A stretch of 64,000 nucleotides of DNA from Gnetum montanum (taxonomy: Eukaryota; Streptophyta; Gnetopsida; Gnetales; Gnetaceae). The stretch is from positions 123,336 through 187,335 of the forward strand of contig MNCI01007750.1 in assembly GCA_015680685.1 (NCBI GenBank). The letters are read 5' to 3'. Position numbers and translations under genes: made by a program. Below, piece after piece: positions 1 to 10,914 of the stretch. The first letter of the stretch is position 1; every line of letters begins with the position of its first letter. A model generated the notes under the pieces. The model was not told the origin of the DNA. It did no database searches and saw only the letters and a program-made list of their open reading frames with translations.

Positions 1-936
1 GGTAAGTTTTTAACTCTTGCTTCCAAATGACATTCCTAGAGCCTACGGATTCTTTGGTTTGTGGGTTTGTCAGGGCATAAAAGGCATGAGCTTTCTTTGG
101 GGAGGACCCACTGGCATTCCTTTTTGGTGCAATTGTTAAGTTCTTTTCCTTAAACATTTCCTGCAATCAATCATATCTTGTTTCATGCCCATCCATGACA
201 TCCATTTTATTGGCGTTGCCATTGTTATTTTTCCCATCTTTCTTGTTCCTTATATTTTTTCTTCTCATAGCTACTGGAGGTTCTCTCTTAGTCATGGGGG
301 CCCTGGCACANTTCTCATAGCTACTGGAGGTTCTCTCTTAGTCATGGGGGCCCTGGCATAAATTTTTCAATTTTCTCCATTTTACTATTTGCCTAACCCC
401 TACACCTTGGGTAGTCACTTGTCATAAATCTCCAAACCAGTTTCTTCCATAACCACAACTCAGCCAATGCGCTTCATATTGAGGCAAGGTATCAACTACA
501 TTGTGGTTTATCTATCCTTGCTCATTTGTGACTATGTTGTGTGGTAGATGATGATCATACAAACAATGGACTGGGCTTGGAGGAAACATTTAGGATGGAC
601 CAAAACTGGAGCATTTATGAAAGAAGCAAGTCTAGTGGCATGGCTATGGATAAACAACGGAAGGCGCAATCTTAGCATTGGTGGCAACACACTTAATTTT
701 CTTTCTTTCTCTTTCTTTACAAGCTACCAAATAAAGGCTTGGATGTCATTTATGTATGAGTGTTCACCACAATGGTCATGAACACTAATGTTGTAATATG
801 CTTATTGATCCATTCACTAGGCACGTTGAGTCTGTCATCCCATTCCACTGTTAGTTGTCAGTTAGTCAATAATCCCATACCTTCCCAATATTTTGTAAGG
901 AACTTGAGGACGAGTTTTCATTCAGTCGTGGGGGTA
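1..936 (+). mobile_element. Element E, internal 3' tail (partial LTR retrotransposon)
   Basis: This is the non-coding tail between the end of pol and the polypurine tract of a gypsy-type element whose left part lies outside the window. It resembles the tail of element C (27841-28579): both have the block TTTGGGGAGGACCCAC (here about 95-110) and a stretch just before the LTR reading 'ttgaggacgagttttcattcag'-like DNA followed by GTGGGGGTA. No credible protein is encoded; the short frames at 548-781 and elsewhere match nothing. Confidence 0.75.
262..360. repeat. 49-bp direct duplication around a single N (likely assembly artefact)
   Basis: Bases 262-310 and 312-360 are the same 49-bp sequence with one C/T difference, separated by one N at 311. 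An unmerged contig overlap is the simplest explanation. A true tandem duplication would not normally have an unknown base exactly at the junction. Confidence 0.8.
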
Positions 937-1775
937 TGATGAGAGTAGTTACTCTAGTAGTTATTCTAATTATTAGAGTGGTTACTCTAATTATTAGAGT
1001 AGTTGCTCCCAAGCCTATAAATACAGTGCCCATGCACACAATTGAAAGGAAGTCTTTTAGCAGTCAAGTAGCGAAACTCTTGTAATCTGTTTGAAAGTTA
1101 GAGTATTTTCCAAGTGCCTGCAGTAGGAGGTCTAAGTGCGAATGGATCTTTATTCGAGCATTGTGTACTTGAGCACACCTTGCGTACAGCAATAAAGACG
1201 AGCTCTTTGATTCATCCTTGCAACACTTGAGATTTGTTTTCTTACGCATTTATTTTATTTTATTTTCTTATGCATTTATTTTATTTTATGCACTTTACAT
1301 TTCTATTATTACCACAGTAATTTATTTTGATCAATTAAGCAAATTGTTAAATTACACAAGCATGACCACTTCGATCATACGTGTAATGCTTGGTAACCCG
1401 ATAACGATTAGCATTTGGTAATCCCAGTAGTGTTGCATTGGTTCAGGATGTGTAAGGAAAGTGGGAACAGATGCTAGTGTTAGGATTAGTTAGAACTTTA
1501 TTAATGAGTAGTTAAGTTAAATTAATCACTTAGTTACCTCTCTCCTTCCCTACTAGTGTAGGACATAAAAACATAAAAGCTATAAAAATCATATGCCTCA
1601 AGCTTACTTAACCATACAATAATGACATATAGGTAAGCTTGGGAAGACAACGATCAACCAATCTATCCTTATTCCATAGGGGCGCATAAGCACGTAGTCC
1701 TTGGAATTTGACTAGATCGTGCGTGAAACACTCATATTCGTATGGTTGAGCCTAGGGGTACCTTGCCACTCATCA
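937..1775 (+). repeat. Element E 3' LTR
   Basis: The LTR follows a polypurine tract (GTGGGGGTA, 928-936), starts TGATGAG and ends CTCATCA (1769-1775), 839 bp. A TATA box (TATAAATA) lies at 1016-1023 and an AATAAA signal near 1190. Its U3 holds an array of palindromes around CTCTAATTATTAGAG instead of the GATATC-like array of the other LTRs. The flank at 1776 is internal DNA of element D, so E is inserted in D. Confidence 0.9.
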
Positions 1776-1963
1776 ATCATACATTTAAAAACCAAGTGTG
1801 TGAGCAACAACTCATCTATGCAGTTGCCACTAAACCAGAAGACACCTAGTGGCTTGAAAATAAAAGTCTAACACTATTTCACAAATGCATGAAGCCTGCC
1901 TATCCACTTATTAATTCTTGTCATGGTCAAACACTTAGTTGTGGGGGAGGTGCCCCATCTTAG
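1776..1963 (+). pseudogene. D gag C-terminal tail fused to the pol end (fragment)
   Basis: The stretch matches the last part of A's gag frame (30410-30590) nearly base for base, including a shared in-frame TAG in the CACCTAGTGGCT block. The same block in element C (about 23560-23580) lies just after the protease. The frame ends at a TAG at 1961-1963 beside GTGGGGGAGG, which corresponds to the purine tract after integrase in C (about 26608). Gag and the end of pol have therefore been joined by a deletion of RT to integrase. Confidence 0.6.
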
Positions 1964-3392
1964 AATCAAGAATTAATAAGTGTTTTTCATCTTTTTGTTT
2001 TACAATTTTTTATCATTTTCTCATTTCTTGATACAAATTTTCCCTATCCTTTTCATCTTTTTCCATATTTTGTTTTCATTTTTTTTGTTAGTAATCTCGT
2101 TTGTGAATAAAACAACATCATGTAGCCCATTGAGGTGAGGTTTTCTCTATGTTGTCAAAGTCATGAGGCACTGATTATCTGGACAGTGAGGCCACATCAT
2201 CCATCCATCAATTCCATTAATAAGAGGTTCTTACCATGGTCATAATGATATTATTTTTTCATCATCAAAGTAAGAATAAACTCATAATCATTATGCCTAG
2301 ATGGAAAAGTGAAGAACCAAGTGGAAATGCAAAGGGTGTGACATCAAGGGGATTTTTGGAATCTCTTTGACCACTTTTGTATGTTCTATCATGTTGCTAA
2401 GGTTGTAATTATATCCTTGTAGATCTAATGAAAAATAGGAGTAAGAGTAAAATAAGTGTTGACTTACCATATCACTAGAAAGACATGTTACCCATGCTTG
2501 AAGGCAGTCCTTTGGTAAGGTTGACACAGATAAAAATAAAATAAAAGGGCACTAAATAAATTTTCGAAGATCCCATTGGAAAGACATGTTACCCATGCCT
2601 AAAGGTTGGTGGCTTCTTAGAAATCAAAAAAAAAAAAGTGCCATGAATAAACTCCTTCCTTGAACAAAACACCAAGTGGTGATACTTCTTACAATAGTGG
2701 TAGTCTTATGATTGTAAATCCAAGAGATAAAACAATGTGATGTCATTGGAATGTAGTTTGGACTTGGTCTGAATCTTGGAAAGAAGGGCTAATAATTACT
2801 TTAACCATTAATAACACACAAGGATTCATTATGCCTATGGTGAGGCACCTCACGTCCCAATTTTTGTAATCCTTTCAAAAATCCATCTCATCTCACTGTC
2901 TGTATGATCATAACTTGTGGTTTTGTGTAACATAGAGTTATTTTCTCAAATTGGTGGTTTTAACATGTGTGCTTTATCTGATAGGTATGTGTTTCATTCA
3001 ACTCCTTTGGTGCTCATGGACATTTTTAGGTGTGTTTATACAAGGGCATTAAGGGCTAGAGCCTACTTTGGGGAGGACCCACTTGTACAACTATTGTAAC
3101 TTCTACTTTTCTAATACAACCACATCATTTTGAACCTTCCAAGTGCATAAATGATAAATTCAAAACCTTCCCTTATCATATGACCTATCCATTCTGCACC
3201 ATGAATCAAATACCCTTTTCTTACATCTTCCAAAGCTTTTAATTATTGTGATTCCATCTCCTAACATTACTAGTGCCTAAATATGAATTCCCACTTATCC
3301 CAAAACTTTGGATTTTACATGAACCCTTCCAACTAATTACAAAGCTTCATTTTCCATGCTGAATGTCCTCATAGAATGAAATTTTAAGACCC
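1964..3392 (+). other. Conserved non-coding spacer of element D
   Basis: There is no credible coding frame. The stretch starts with a T-rich tract, then carries three islands also found in A, B, C and F: GTGACATCAAGGGGATTT (2338-2355), GAAAGACATGTTACCCATGC (near 2578, with a diverged copy near 2479) and TTTGGGGAGGACCCACTTG (near 3068). Its role is unknown. Confidence 0.7.
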
Positions 3393-3482
3393 TTGATATC
3401 ATTTACCCAATATCAAGTGGGAGTTGATATTAGATACATGATGTTGGGTACTTGATATCAGGTTCATAAAAACCTATAAATA
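3393..3482 (+). promoter_or_regulatory. Internal promoter-like block upstream of the D aORF
   Basis: A run of GATATC/ATATC half-palindromes (3393-3460) is followed by a TATA box TATAAATA at 3475-3482. This is the same layout as the U3 of D's own LTR (array 6072-6156, TATA-like 6174-6181). The aORF starts about 500 bp downstream. Promoter activity is inferred from layout only. Confidence 0.55.
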
Positions 3483-3978
3483 GGACCCCTGCATTGCTAT
3501 AAGAGCTATGTGCATCCAACTTCCACATGCGATATCTTGATTCATATTGCTTTGATTTTCATAGTTTTTGAACCTATTTGATCCAAGAGTGTTCAATTTA
3601 GTCAGGGAAGGATGCTTGTGTGGAAAACTTGTGCCATTTTTTTGAAATTTTCTCTCACCCAGAAGGTATTATAAGGGTAAGAATGTTAAAAAAATTTAAG
3701 CTTTTTAAAGAACAATCAATCGTATGTATGCCATAATCTCTAATTATCTTATCCAAGGGATCATAATCATCATTATAAGTCATACATAGGGAAAAAGAAG
3801 CCAATTGTAAAGGGTCATAAAAGAAGTTAACACTTTTTGGGCATTTTTCTTGAAATTTTTCTAACTCTGCAATCACATGAGCTAAGAACTTAATAGAACT
3901 AAGGTCATGAGTAAGGTATAAACTTGTTAATAATAATGAATAATACCTTAGTAACATCAAATCCTTGATTGATTCTAG

Positions 3979-5859
3979 ATGTTCCCATAAAGAGAAGGAC
4001 AAGAAGGACCTTCGTAGGATGCAAGCAAACACCTGAGAGGTGGTAGAGGCCGACTAGGAGAATAAGGCCCACTAGCCTAGCATGTAGAACAAGAGGCCTA
4101 ATCGTTTAGCATTCATCAAGAGGCTCCTACTATAGGCTAGTTGGTCCAAGTGGAGGTTGTAGAACCACAGGCTCAAGTGTAAGGACAATGCCTCATGTTG
4201 TCCCAAGAATGCCTCCAAGCCATCCAGGAGTAATCCATGTTGACCACGGTCATCGTGGAAATGAACATTGCACCATTCATGGCATTTGTCCTTGAGGTGG
4301 TTAGAACTTAGCTTCAGGCATTGCCTTTATGACACATCCTCTCTAAAAGTGGGAAATGGTACCGCAGTGAGGTGTACCAATTCTAGCATAATAAGGAAGA
4401 GGACACCACCGTCAACATTGGTAGAATCTCTATTTATTTCTCAGTCAAGGTCATTGTAGAGGCTCTAAACATACCAAATGTGGGGGCCAGGGTAGCGCAT
4501 CTATCCACAAGGTCTAAAGCAGAAACTAGAAAGCTATGGCTAAAGTGGGCATATAATAAAGAAAACAAAATATACTATGAGCTAACTCTAGAAGAGAGGA
4601 TTTATTTCAAAATTGGCACATACCATCTCTTCCCCACTAAAGGGCTCAATAAGATATCAACCTATGTGGCCAGAGGAAGTGTAATCTTGATGGGCAAATA
4701 CAATGCCAACCTTGCCCAATTGTACTTCATGGAGATTTAAAGGTGGTTCAAGGAAAGGAAGGCAAGGAAGCTAACACTTCCATTCCCTTGCCTAATCAGA
4801 AAGCTATGTAAGTGTGCTGAAATCCTGGGTTACACTAATGACGTTCCCAGGAGGGCCCAAAATGCTTAATTCTCTACACAAAAAGCATATGCTCATGTGA
4901 AGGCATTGACTGCTACACAAAAAGAAAACAAGTAGCTTGCTTCAAACAATGCAATGTTGACCACCATCAAGAAGCAGAACAACATTTTGGAAGATAGCAT
5001 CCATCAATTGAGGAAGCAATTGGTGAGGGTCAACCAAGACATAAGTAGATTGGCCAGAGAGAACCAAACCCTCTCAATGGAGGAGGTGCGTGTAATACAC
5101 CAAAAATTTGCAATTGAGATAAGCATGTGGTAGAATGAGGTTAAGAAGCATGAGAAGCTGAAAGAGCACTTCTGGGACTAAATTTATATGTACAAACAAA
5201 TTAATAAAAAAGAAATCCATATGGCAAAGGCCTACAGTAGTTCCATGTTAGTGCAGAATCCTGATTGGTAGCCCATCTTGGATAGCTATGCCCTGGTCCG
5301 CCAAGTGAATGTGAAGAACAAGGACCTACAGATTGAATATTTGAAAGAGTACATGATGTTAGCTAACCTTCACTATGCTAACCTTGTCATGTTAACAATA
5401 GGTTGGCCTAGAAATGAGTTGGAATAGCAAGTAGTAGCCACCTATGTCTTATATGAGAAAGAGTTTGTAGATAGGAAAGATGTTCTACAAAAAATTCATG
5501 TGGCAAACTTAGAATTAGAAATAATTAAGGTTCATTAACATGGGCAAAGAGATGTAGCCTTAGACCTAGCTAAGAAATTAACAAATTATCATGGATTAAG
5601 AGAAAAGGTTAGGGCTTTTGAGGAGGAATGGAGGCAGTTCGCAACGTGGTATGTAAAAGTGAATCAAATGTTACTGTAGCTACCATTTCCATGGGGTGTA
5701 CTATTTCCAACATACATCAAATCATCAGCTTAGATGGTGCATGATCCAAGAATAGAGGAGGAGAAGTTGCAGGCACTCCTAAATGTGTACAAATTCTAGA
5801 AGCCTAACGACAAAGGGAAGTGGCCAATGGAAGAGCCACAACCTATGAGAACTACATAA
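3979..5859 (+). pseudogene. D aORF, extra 3' retrotransposon protein, internally deleted
   Basis: A single frame of about 626 codons runs from ATG 3979 to TAA 5857 with in-frame stops but no net frameshift. It keeps the conserved block with FKIGTYHLF and PFPCLIRKLC, then jumps directly to the coiled-coil region. About 300 codons present in B are missing, without loss of frame. The C-terminus ends in the Glu-Glu-Pro motif followed by Thr-Thr and the stop, as in B. A TAA at 5179-5181 is at the position of stops in A, B and F; a TAG at 5797-5799 is shared with A and F. Function is unknown; the position after pol resembles the env-like frame of Athila elements. Confidence 0.75.
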
Positions 5860-6037
5860 GGTTCCCCAATTTTGTTGTTTTGTCATGTTGTGTCCATTTT
5901 TTTAAAACATCACTATGGCATGGAAGAGTCAGTTTGTGTGTTTGTCAGAGTCAGTCAATAATTCCATAGCTTCCCAATATTTTATAAAGAACTTGTTCCT
6001 CATTTTGTTTAACTTGAGGACAAGTTTTCATTCAGTT

Positions 6038-6046
6038 GTGGGGGTA
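6038..6046 (+). other. Polypurine tract of D
   Basis: GTGGGGGTA lies directly before the LTR start, as in E, B and F. It would prime plus-strand DNA synthesis. Confidence 0.8.
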
Positions 6047-6936
6047 TGATAAAGTCATGTTTTGTAGGGCTTTGATATTAGATATCTGATATTGGAGCCA
6101 CATTATTAGGTATCTAATATCGAGGCATAACCTCTGATGTCAGGGATTCAATATCATCACTTCAGTGCTAGCCTATAGATACAACACTTAGGGTACATGG
6201 TTCATATATATATTTTGATATAGATTTCAATAGATTTTAGAGGTAGACATAGAGAAGTCTTGTTTCCAGTGCATGCCTGCAGTGTGATGTTAAGTGATTG
6301 TACGACATCCTTATTCAAGTGTGATGTACTTGGACATGTTACATGTTCAACAATAAAGATAAAGATGATTTCCATCATTGTAGCATCTAATTGGCTATAT
6401 TGTTATTTTTAATTACTTAAATGCTTATTGTTTTCCTTAGTTAATGTTTATCAATTATTCCTCTTTATTGTTTTTGTCGTTAAGTAGAATGAGTATGACT
6501 AATTGCGAGCACTTAAGTGTAATTACTTGGTAACCTAGTAGTGTTATCATTTGGTACACCTAGTAACAGTACACTTGGTATCCCAACGATAGTTGCATGA
6601 ATTTTAAGGCATGTATGAAAGGTTAGGAATGGATACTCATCACACGTAGGCTAGTTTAGACTTTGCTTTTCATTGTTAATTAGTTTAAATCATTGATTTC
6701 CTTATTACCATTAAGACTAGCTTAAGGTCAAAACAACATCAGAAATCATATGCCTCACTTTGGACTAAATCATACATGACAAAGCTACCACTAATCTAAC
6801 TAGGAAGACATCGAACTGTAATTAAGACATAATTATTGAGATGCCACAACTAGTCCCCTGCACAGAATTTGATCGGATTAGCGTGGATGCTTGTGATTTG
6901 TATGGTGTGGCATAAGGGGTACCTTGTTGCTCATTA
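6047..6936 (+). repeat. Element D 3' LTR
   Basis: About 890 bp, similar in sequence and length to the LTRs of A. It starts TGATAAAG (mutated TGATGAG) and ends near CTCATTA. It has a GATATC-like array at 6072-6156, a TATA-like site at 6174-6181, an AATAAAG polyadenylation signal near 6353 and three imperfect TTGGTAACC repeats near 6529-6590. Just past the end, 6937-6966 partly repeats the last 30 bp of the LTR. Confidence 0.85.
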
Positions 6937-8104
6937 GTATGGTTGCACGTTGGGGTATTCATTGCTCATTAACTTGGTTGGCCTTTTTAATCTTATGATT
7001 TTATAAGTTTTGAGTTCATGCTAAATCAAATATTTTAGGTCATTGAGAAATAATCTATATCTTTTGTTTTCCTCCATATTCAGGATTTGTGTGATGATAT
7101 TTTAGTATTCTCGAATATATTCATCCAATTTTCCCACGTATCAAATATTCTTTAGCTTTGTCCAAGCTTTGTCAATGGAGGTGCCTTGATGGAAGTTCTT
7201 GATCAAAGCTCCTTTAAATTATTTCTAGGTCCTAATGGAACTTCCAAATCCCTACTTTCTCTTCTTGAAGAATGCCAAGCCACAAGCTTTTTTCTATTTC
7301 ACCTAAGAATTGGGCAATGTTACAAACTTCTTTTTTTACGGCACATTCATGTATATATAGGAACTTTTTTGCCTCAAAGAGAAAAGCATTAGTAATAGCA
7401 CCATTTCTATTACCTTCATAAATTTTTTGGTTTGTTTGCTTAAAACTTGAAAACTAATCAACTTTGTTTTGAACTAGTGCCCTTACTTACATAGCTAGTA
7501 GATCATTCATGATCTCAATCTCATCTACCAATTACTTTTCCATGGCCTTAATCTCATTTTGTTTGGTCTCAAATAAGACTTGTTGGGTTTCTAACTATGA
7601 TCGTAGCTCTTGTTTTTCATATCAAATTTCTTGATTGGCAAGTTAGAGATCATCAATAACGCCTCCAAGTTATTCCACCTGATTCCTCAACATAGAGTTT
7701 TTAGTTAGGGAAAGTTTGTATTTGGTGCCAAAGCGTAACTTTGGAAGGAAGGGAACTTCCATTAGATTAACCAGCTCTGAAATCATATGAGCCTTTTCTA
7801 CCATGGGTAGATTATGCATGATGATTATGTCTATTTGTAACAACTAGCCTTATAGTTCTTTGATTTTTTCAAGGGATTCCTCAATTTCCCTTTGATTAGT
7901 TATTTCCACATCATTGTTCTTATGCATATCCTCATATATGAGTATCTTGACTGCCATGTCTAATTGGTCCATTGTAAGGATTAAGACTAGGAGGAGTATT
8001 ATCGAGATTTTAACTTCCTTTGCTATTATTTTTGTATACTATAGTGGTACATGAATCGCAAATAATGAATCATGAACCACTACTAGCCTTGAACTACAAA
8101 TCAT
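6937..8104 (-). pseudogene. Element H, degenerate gag-like region of a minus-strand LTR element
   Basis: Read on the minus strand below a primer site at 8105-8119, a broken frame starts near ATG 7972 and continues to about 6960 with many stops. It is rich in Glu, Lys and Leu heptads (coiled-coil-like), about 250-300 residues. The lower end is cut by element D. I do not recognise a specific family beyond LTR-retrotransposon Gag-like. The short plus-strand frame at 7186-7392 is a shadow of it. Confidence 0.4.
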
Positions 8105-8119
8105 AACTTTGATACCAAG
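8105..8119 (-). other. Element H primer binding site (tRNA-Met type)
   Basis: On the minus strand this reads CTTGGTATCAAAGTT, close to the TGGTATCAGAGC site complementary to initiator tRNA-Met that many plant LTR elements use. It lies directly inside the inferred LTR end. Confidence 0.5.
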
Positions 8120-8697
8120 TGTCAGAACACTACTCTAGTGAAGCATCATTCAGCACCATCCTTGAGTCTAAAAATAGCCAAGTGTTTAAAAGCATACCTA
8201 CTATGGACTATGCCTTAATGTTCACAGCACCTAGATGCACAACATAAATATACACAACATGTTAGACTATAGGTTAGAAGTGTAGTAAGTATGCCTCATA
8301 AAATCATATAAGTGATAAGACCAACATGACATCCACACATACAACCATAACAAGCATAAGTAACAATACGAGAGATATTATTTCCCTAGAAGAGCTAAGA
8401 TACATTTCTACTCTAATACATCTAGCTCTAAGCCCTACTCTAAAGAAAAGGGTGATGGCCTAAGATAGGGAGGTGAAGCCTCCCTAACAAGCCTACATAT
8501 CCTTGTGATAAGATTCATAAAGAAATGAAGGTTATGTGGTTCTTTGGTGATGGTTATGATAAGATGGAACTTGTGATTATCTCCACACTTCTCTAGCCCT
8601 CATTTTAGAGGAAAAAATATCCTTGATCTACCAACAATGCATGTTTCTTCTATCAAATCCATGATGGTAATGTTGCTATGATCCATTTATGCTAATT
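8120..8697 (-). repeat. Element H 5' LTR (minus strand, outer end uncertain)
   Basis: On the plus strand it begins TGTCAGAACAC next to the primer site, as an inverted LTR end would. It has no coding content. The outer end is unclear because SINE-like sequence and element A follow at 8698-8718. Confidence 0.4.
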
Positions 8698-8717
8698 AAG
8701 AGTCTTAGCTTAACAGT
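8698..8717 (+). repeat. SINE-like head fragment interrupted by element A
   Basis: TTAGCTTAACAG here resembles the A-box region TTAGCCTAATGG of the SINE at 36505. The sequence right of element A (36376-36420) resembles that SINE from just before its B box. A may therefore have inserted into a SINE, with about 16 bp missing at the join. Confidence 0.35.
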
Positions 8718-9608
8718 TGATGAGTCATGTTTTTGCAGGGCCACGATATTGGATATCCAATATCAAGGCCATAATGTTGGGTATCTGATATCAAGGCACA
8801 ACCTCCAATGTCAGACATCCAATATCGCCCCTTCCATGCTAGCATATAAATACCACACGTGAATGCACAATTGGGATAGGGAGATGGTTGATAAATTTTA
8901 GATAGCTTTTTCATAGATTTTTGATTTCAAGTTTTGTTGTTTTTAGTGCATGCCCACAATGTGATGTTAAGTAATTGTACAACATCCTTATTTGAGTGTG
9001 ATGTACTTGGACATGTTACATGATCGACAATAAAGATTGAGGTTACTTTCATCATTACAACATCCACTTAGATTTATTATTGCTTTCAATTGTTCAATTA
9101 TTTACTGTTTTCCTTAGTCAATGTTTCCATTTATTGCTCTTTATTATTCTTGTCGTTAAGCAGAATGAGCATGACTAATCATGAGTGCTTAAGTGTAATT
9201 ATTTGGTAACCCAACAGTGTATCATTTGGTAAGCCTAGTGATGTACACTTAGTAATCTTAGCGATAGTTACACAAAGTCCAAGGCATGTATGGATAATTA
9301 GGAATGGATACTCATCGCATCTAGGCTAGTTTAAACTTTATGTTCCATTATTAATTAGTTTAATTAATTAATCTCTTTATCATAATTAGGAGTAGCTTAG
9401 GGCCAGACACCATCAATCATCATATGTCTCACTTGGACTAAACAATATGTGATAGAGCTACCACTAGTCCAAGTGGGAAGATAGTGAACTATGATCAAGG
9501 CATAACGATTTAGATGCACAACTATTCCCATCCATGAAATTCAATCAGATCATGTGTGAACGCTTGTAATTTGTATGGTTGGGTGTAGGGGTACCTCGCC
9601 ACTTATCA
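8718..9608 (+). repeat. Element A 5' LTR
   Basis: 891 bp, TGATGAG to CTTATCA. U3 has a GATATC-like array (8741-8826) and a TATA box at 8845-8852. An AATAAAG polyadenylation signal lies near 9031. Three TTGGTAACC-like repeats lie in the second half. Confidence 0.92.
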
Positions 9609-9627
9609 TTGGCGTTGTTACCAGGGA
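9609..9627 (+). other. Element A primer binding site (tRNA-Asp-like)
   Basis: TTGGCGTTGTTACCAGGGA directly follows the LTR. It resembles TGGCGCCGTTGCCGGGGA, the tRNA-Asp-complementary primer site known from Athila-type plant elements. Confidence 0.75.
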
Positions 9628-9733
9628 TGGTGCTAGTTATCTAGATTAGTTATATCATACATGATTGCTGTAAATGCATTAATAATATATCTTTTAGAAA
9701 ATATTAAATCACACACATCATTAATTTAAAACA

Positions 9734-10914
9734 ATGTCTCTTTCACAGGAAAGTGATAATGCATTATATAGAAAAAGCAGTCATTGGAGAACTAATAAGA
9801 TATATGATGAAGAAAATTGGAGTGACCAACCTCATGTAGGGGTTTCATATGTTCATGACCACTTTGATGACACCCAAGGACTACATTTGCCTAAGGTAGA
9901 CAACCCTAGAGAAGATGAAGTAAGTCTTGGATGAGGGAAGATCTCAAGGCCTAAGACCTTCTCAAAACCTAGAAAAGATAAATCAAGGAACCTTTGGGAA
10001 CACCATAGAAGCCATCGCAATCCTGCCAATTCCTCATCTTCCTCTTCCTCTTCAACATCTAGTTCTAATGAAGATGAACATATGTATAGAGACAAAGCTC
10101 CACTATGGGGTCAAAATAAAAATAAAAATAGGAGTAGAACCCATAGGAAAAATCGAAGACATCAAAATAAACATAGACAAAATCATCACAATCAAATGAA
10201 TAAAAATAAAAATTTTCATCACATCATGTCTGATAATGGTGAACCCTTGTTGGCCACCAAAAGCCTAATTCAAATCATAGAGGTAGTTAAGATATCCCAC
10301 GAGCATCATACGGAAAGTTGCCTACCCAGGCTTGATATGAATAATATCCCTAAATTTGTGGGAGGCTATGATTTAGATCCACAACATCATTTACAAGTCT
10401 TCCATGATGCATGTGCCTTTTACAACATTGAAAGTGGGTGGCAAAAGCTTAAGCTCTTTTCTAGGAGATTCATCAATAGAGCTGAAGTGTGGTATAGATC
10501 ATTGAAACCAAATTCAATTCGATGGTGGTCCACATTGCTGGAACTCTTCAATGAGAAATACCAAACCTATGTAAGGGTGTCCAACCTAAGTAAAAAAATC
10601 CAAGGATGGAGACAAGAACAACGTGAACCCTTAGACATGGCCTTAGGTAGATATTATTCCCTACTAAATAGGTGCCTAGGTCATGGTTTCTCTAAGGAAG
10701 AGCAACTTTTCCACATCATAGATGGACTTCATAATGAAATGACGGAGATCCTTAGGATGTATGCTGCATGTCAATTATACCAACTACGAACCTATTATAT
10801 TTGAGAGCTAATCAAGCATGTGGCAAAGGAAGAAGGAGAGCTATGTAAATGGGAGAATGTTAAGAAGTATCACTAGGACCCAACTCTTCAAAGGAAGAAA
10901 GTCCATATCTATGG
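9734..10914 (+). pseudogene. Element A gag, part 1 (retrotransposon Gag domain)
   Basis: The frame starts at ATG 9734, has a stop at 9932 and a long open part at 10082-10804. The N-terminus is polar with a Ser run and an Arg/Lys/His-rich stretch. The Gag core follows (about 10290-10800) with blocks such as GGYDLDPQHHLQ, WQKLKLF and LELFNEKYQTY, typical of the plant retrotransposon gag family that forms the particle shell. B is inserted after 10914. If B and C are removed with one target copy each, the frame crosses both joins apart from one slip in an A-run. Confidence 0.85.
10910..10914 (+). repeat. Target-site duplication of B, left copy (TATGG)
   Basis: TATGG lies directly before the 5' LTR of B and again directly after its 3' LTR at 19294-19298, inside the gag frame of A. 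Confidence 0.92.

Larger units (their letters stand above)
1776..6936 (+). mobile_element. Element D, non-autonomous gypsy-type retrotransposon (3' part)
   Basis: D consists of the end of a gag frame, a non-coding spacer, an internal promoter-like block, a broken aORF, a polypurine tract and a 3' LTR. It runs in parallel with element A from about 30410 to 36375 and, like A and B, has no RT or integrase. Its 5' part is cut off by the insertion of E. Its right flank at 6937 is the minus-strand element H. Confidence 0.85.
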
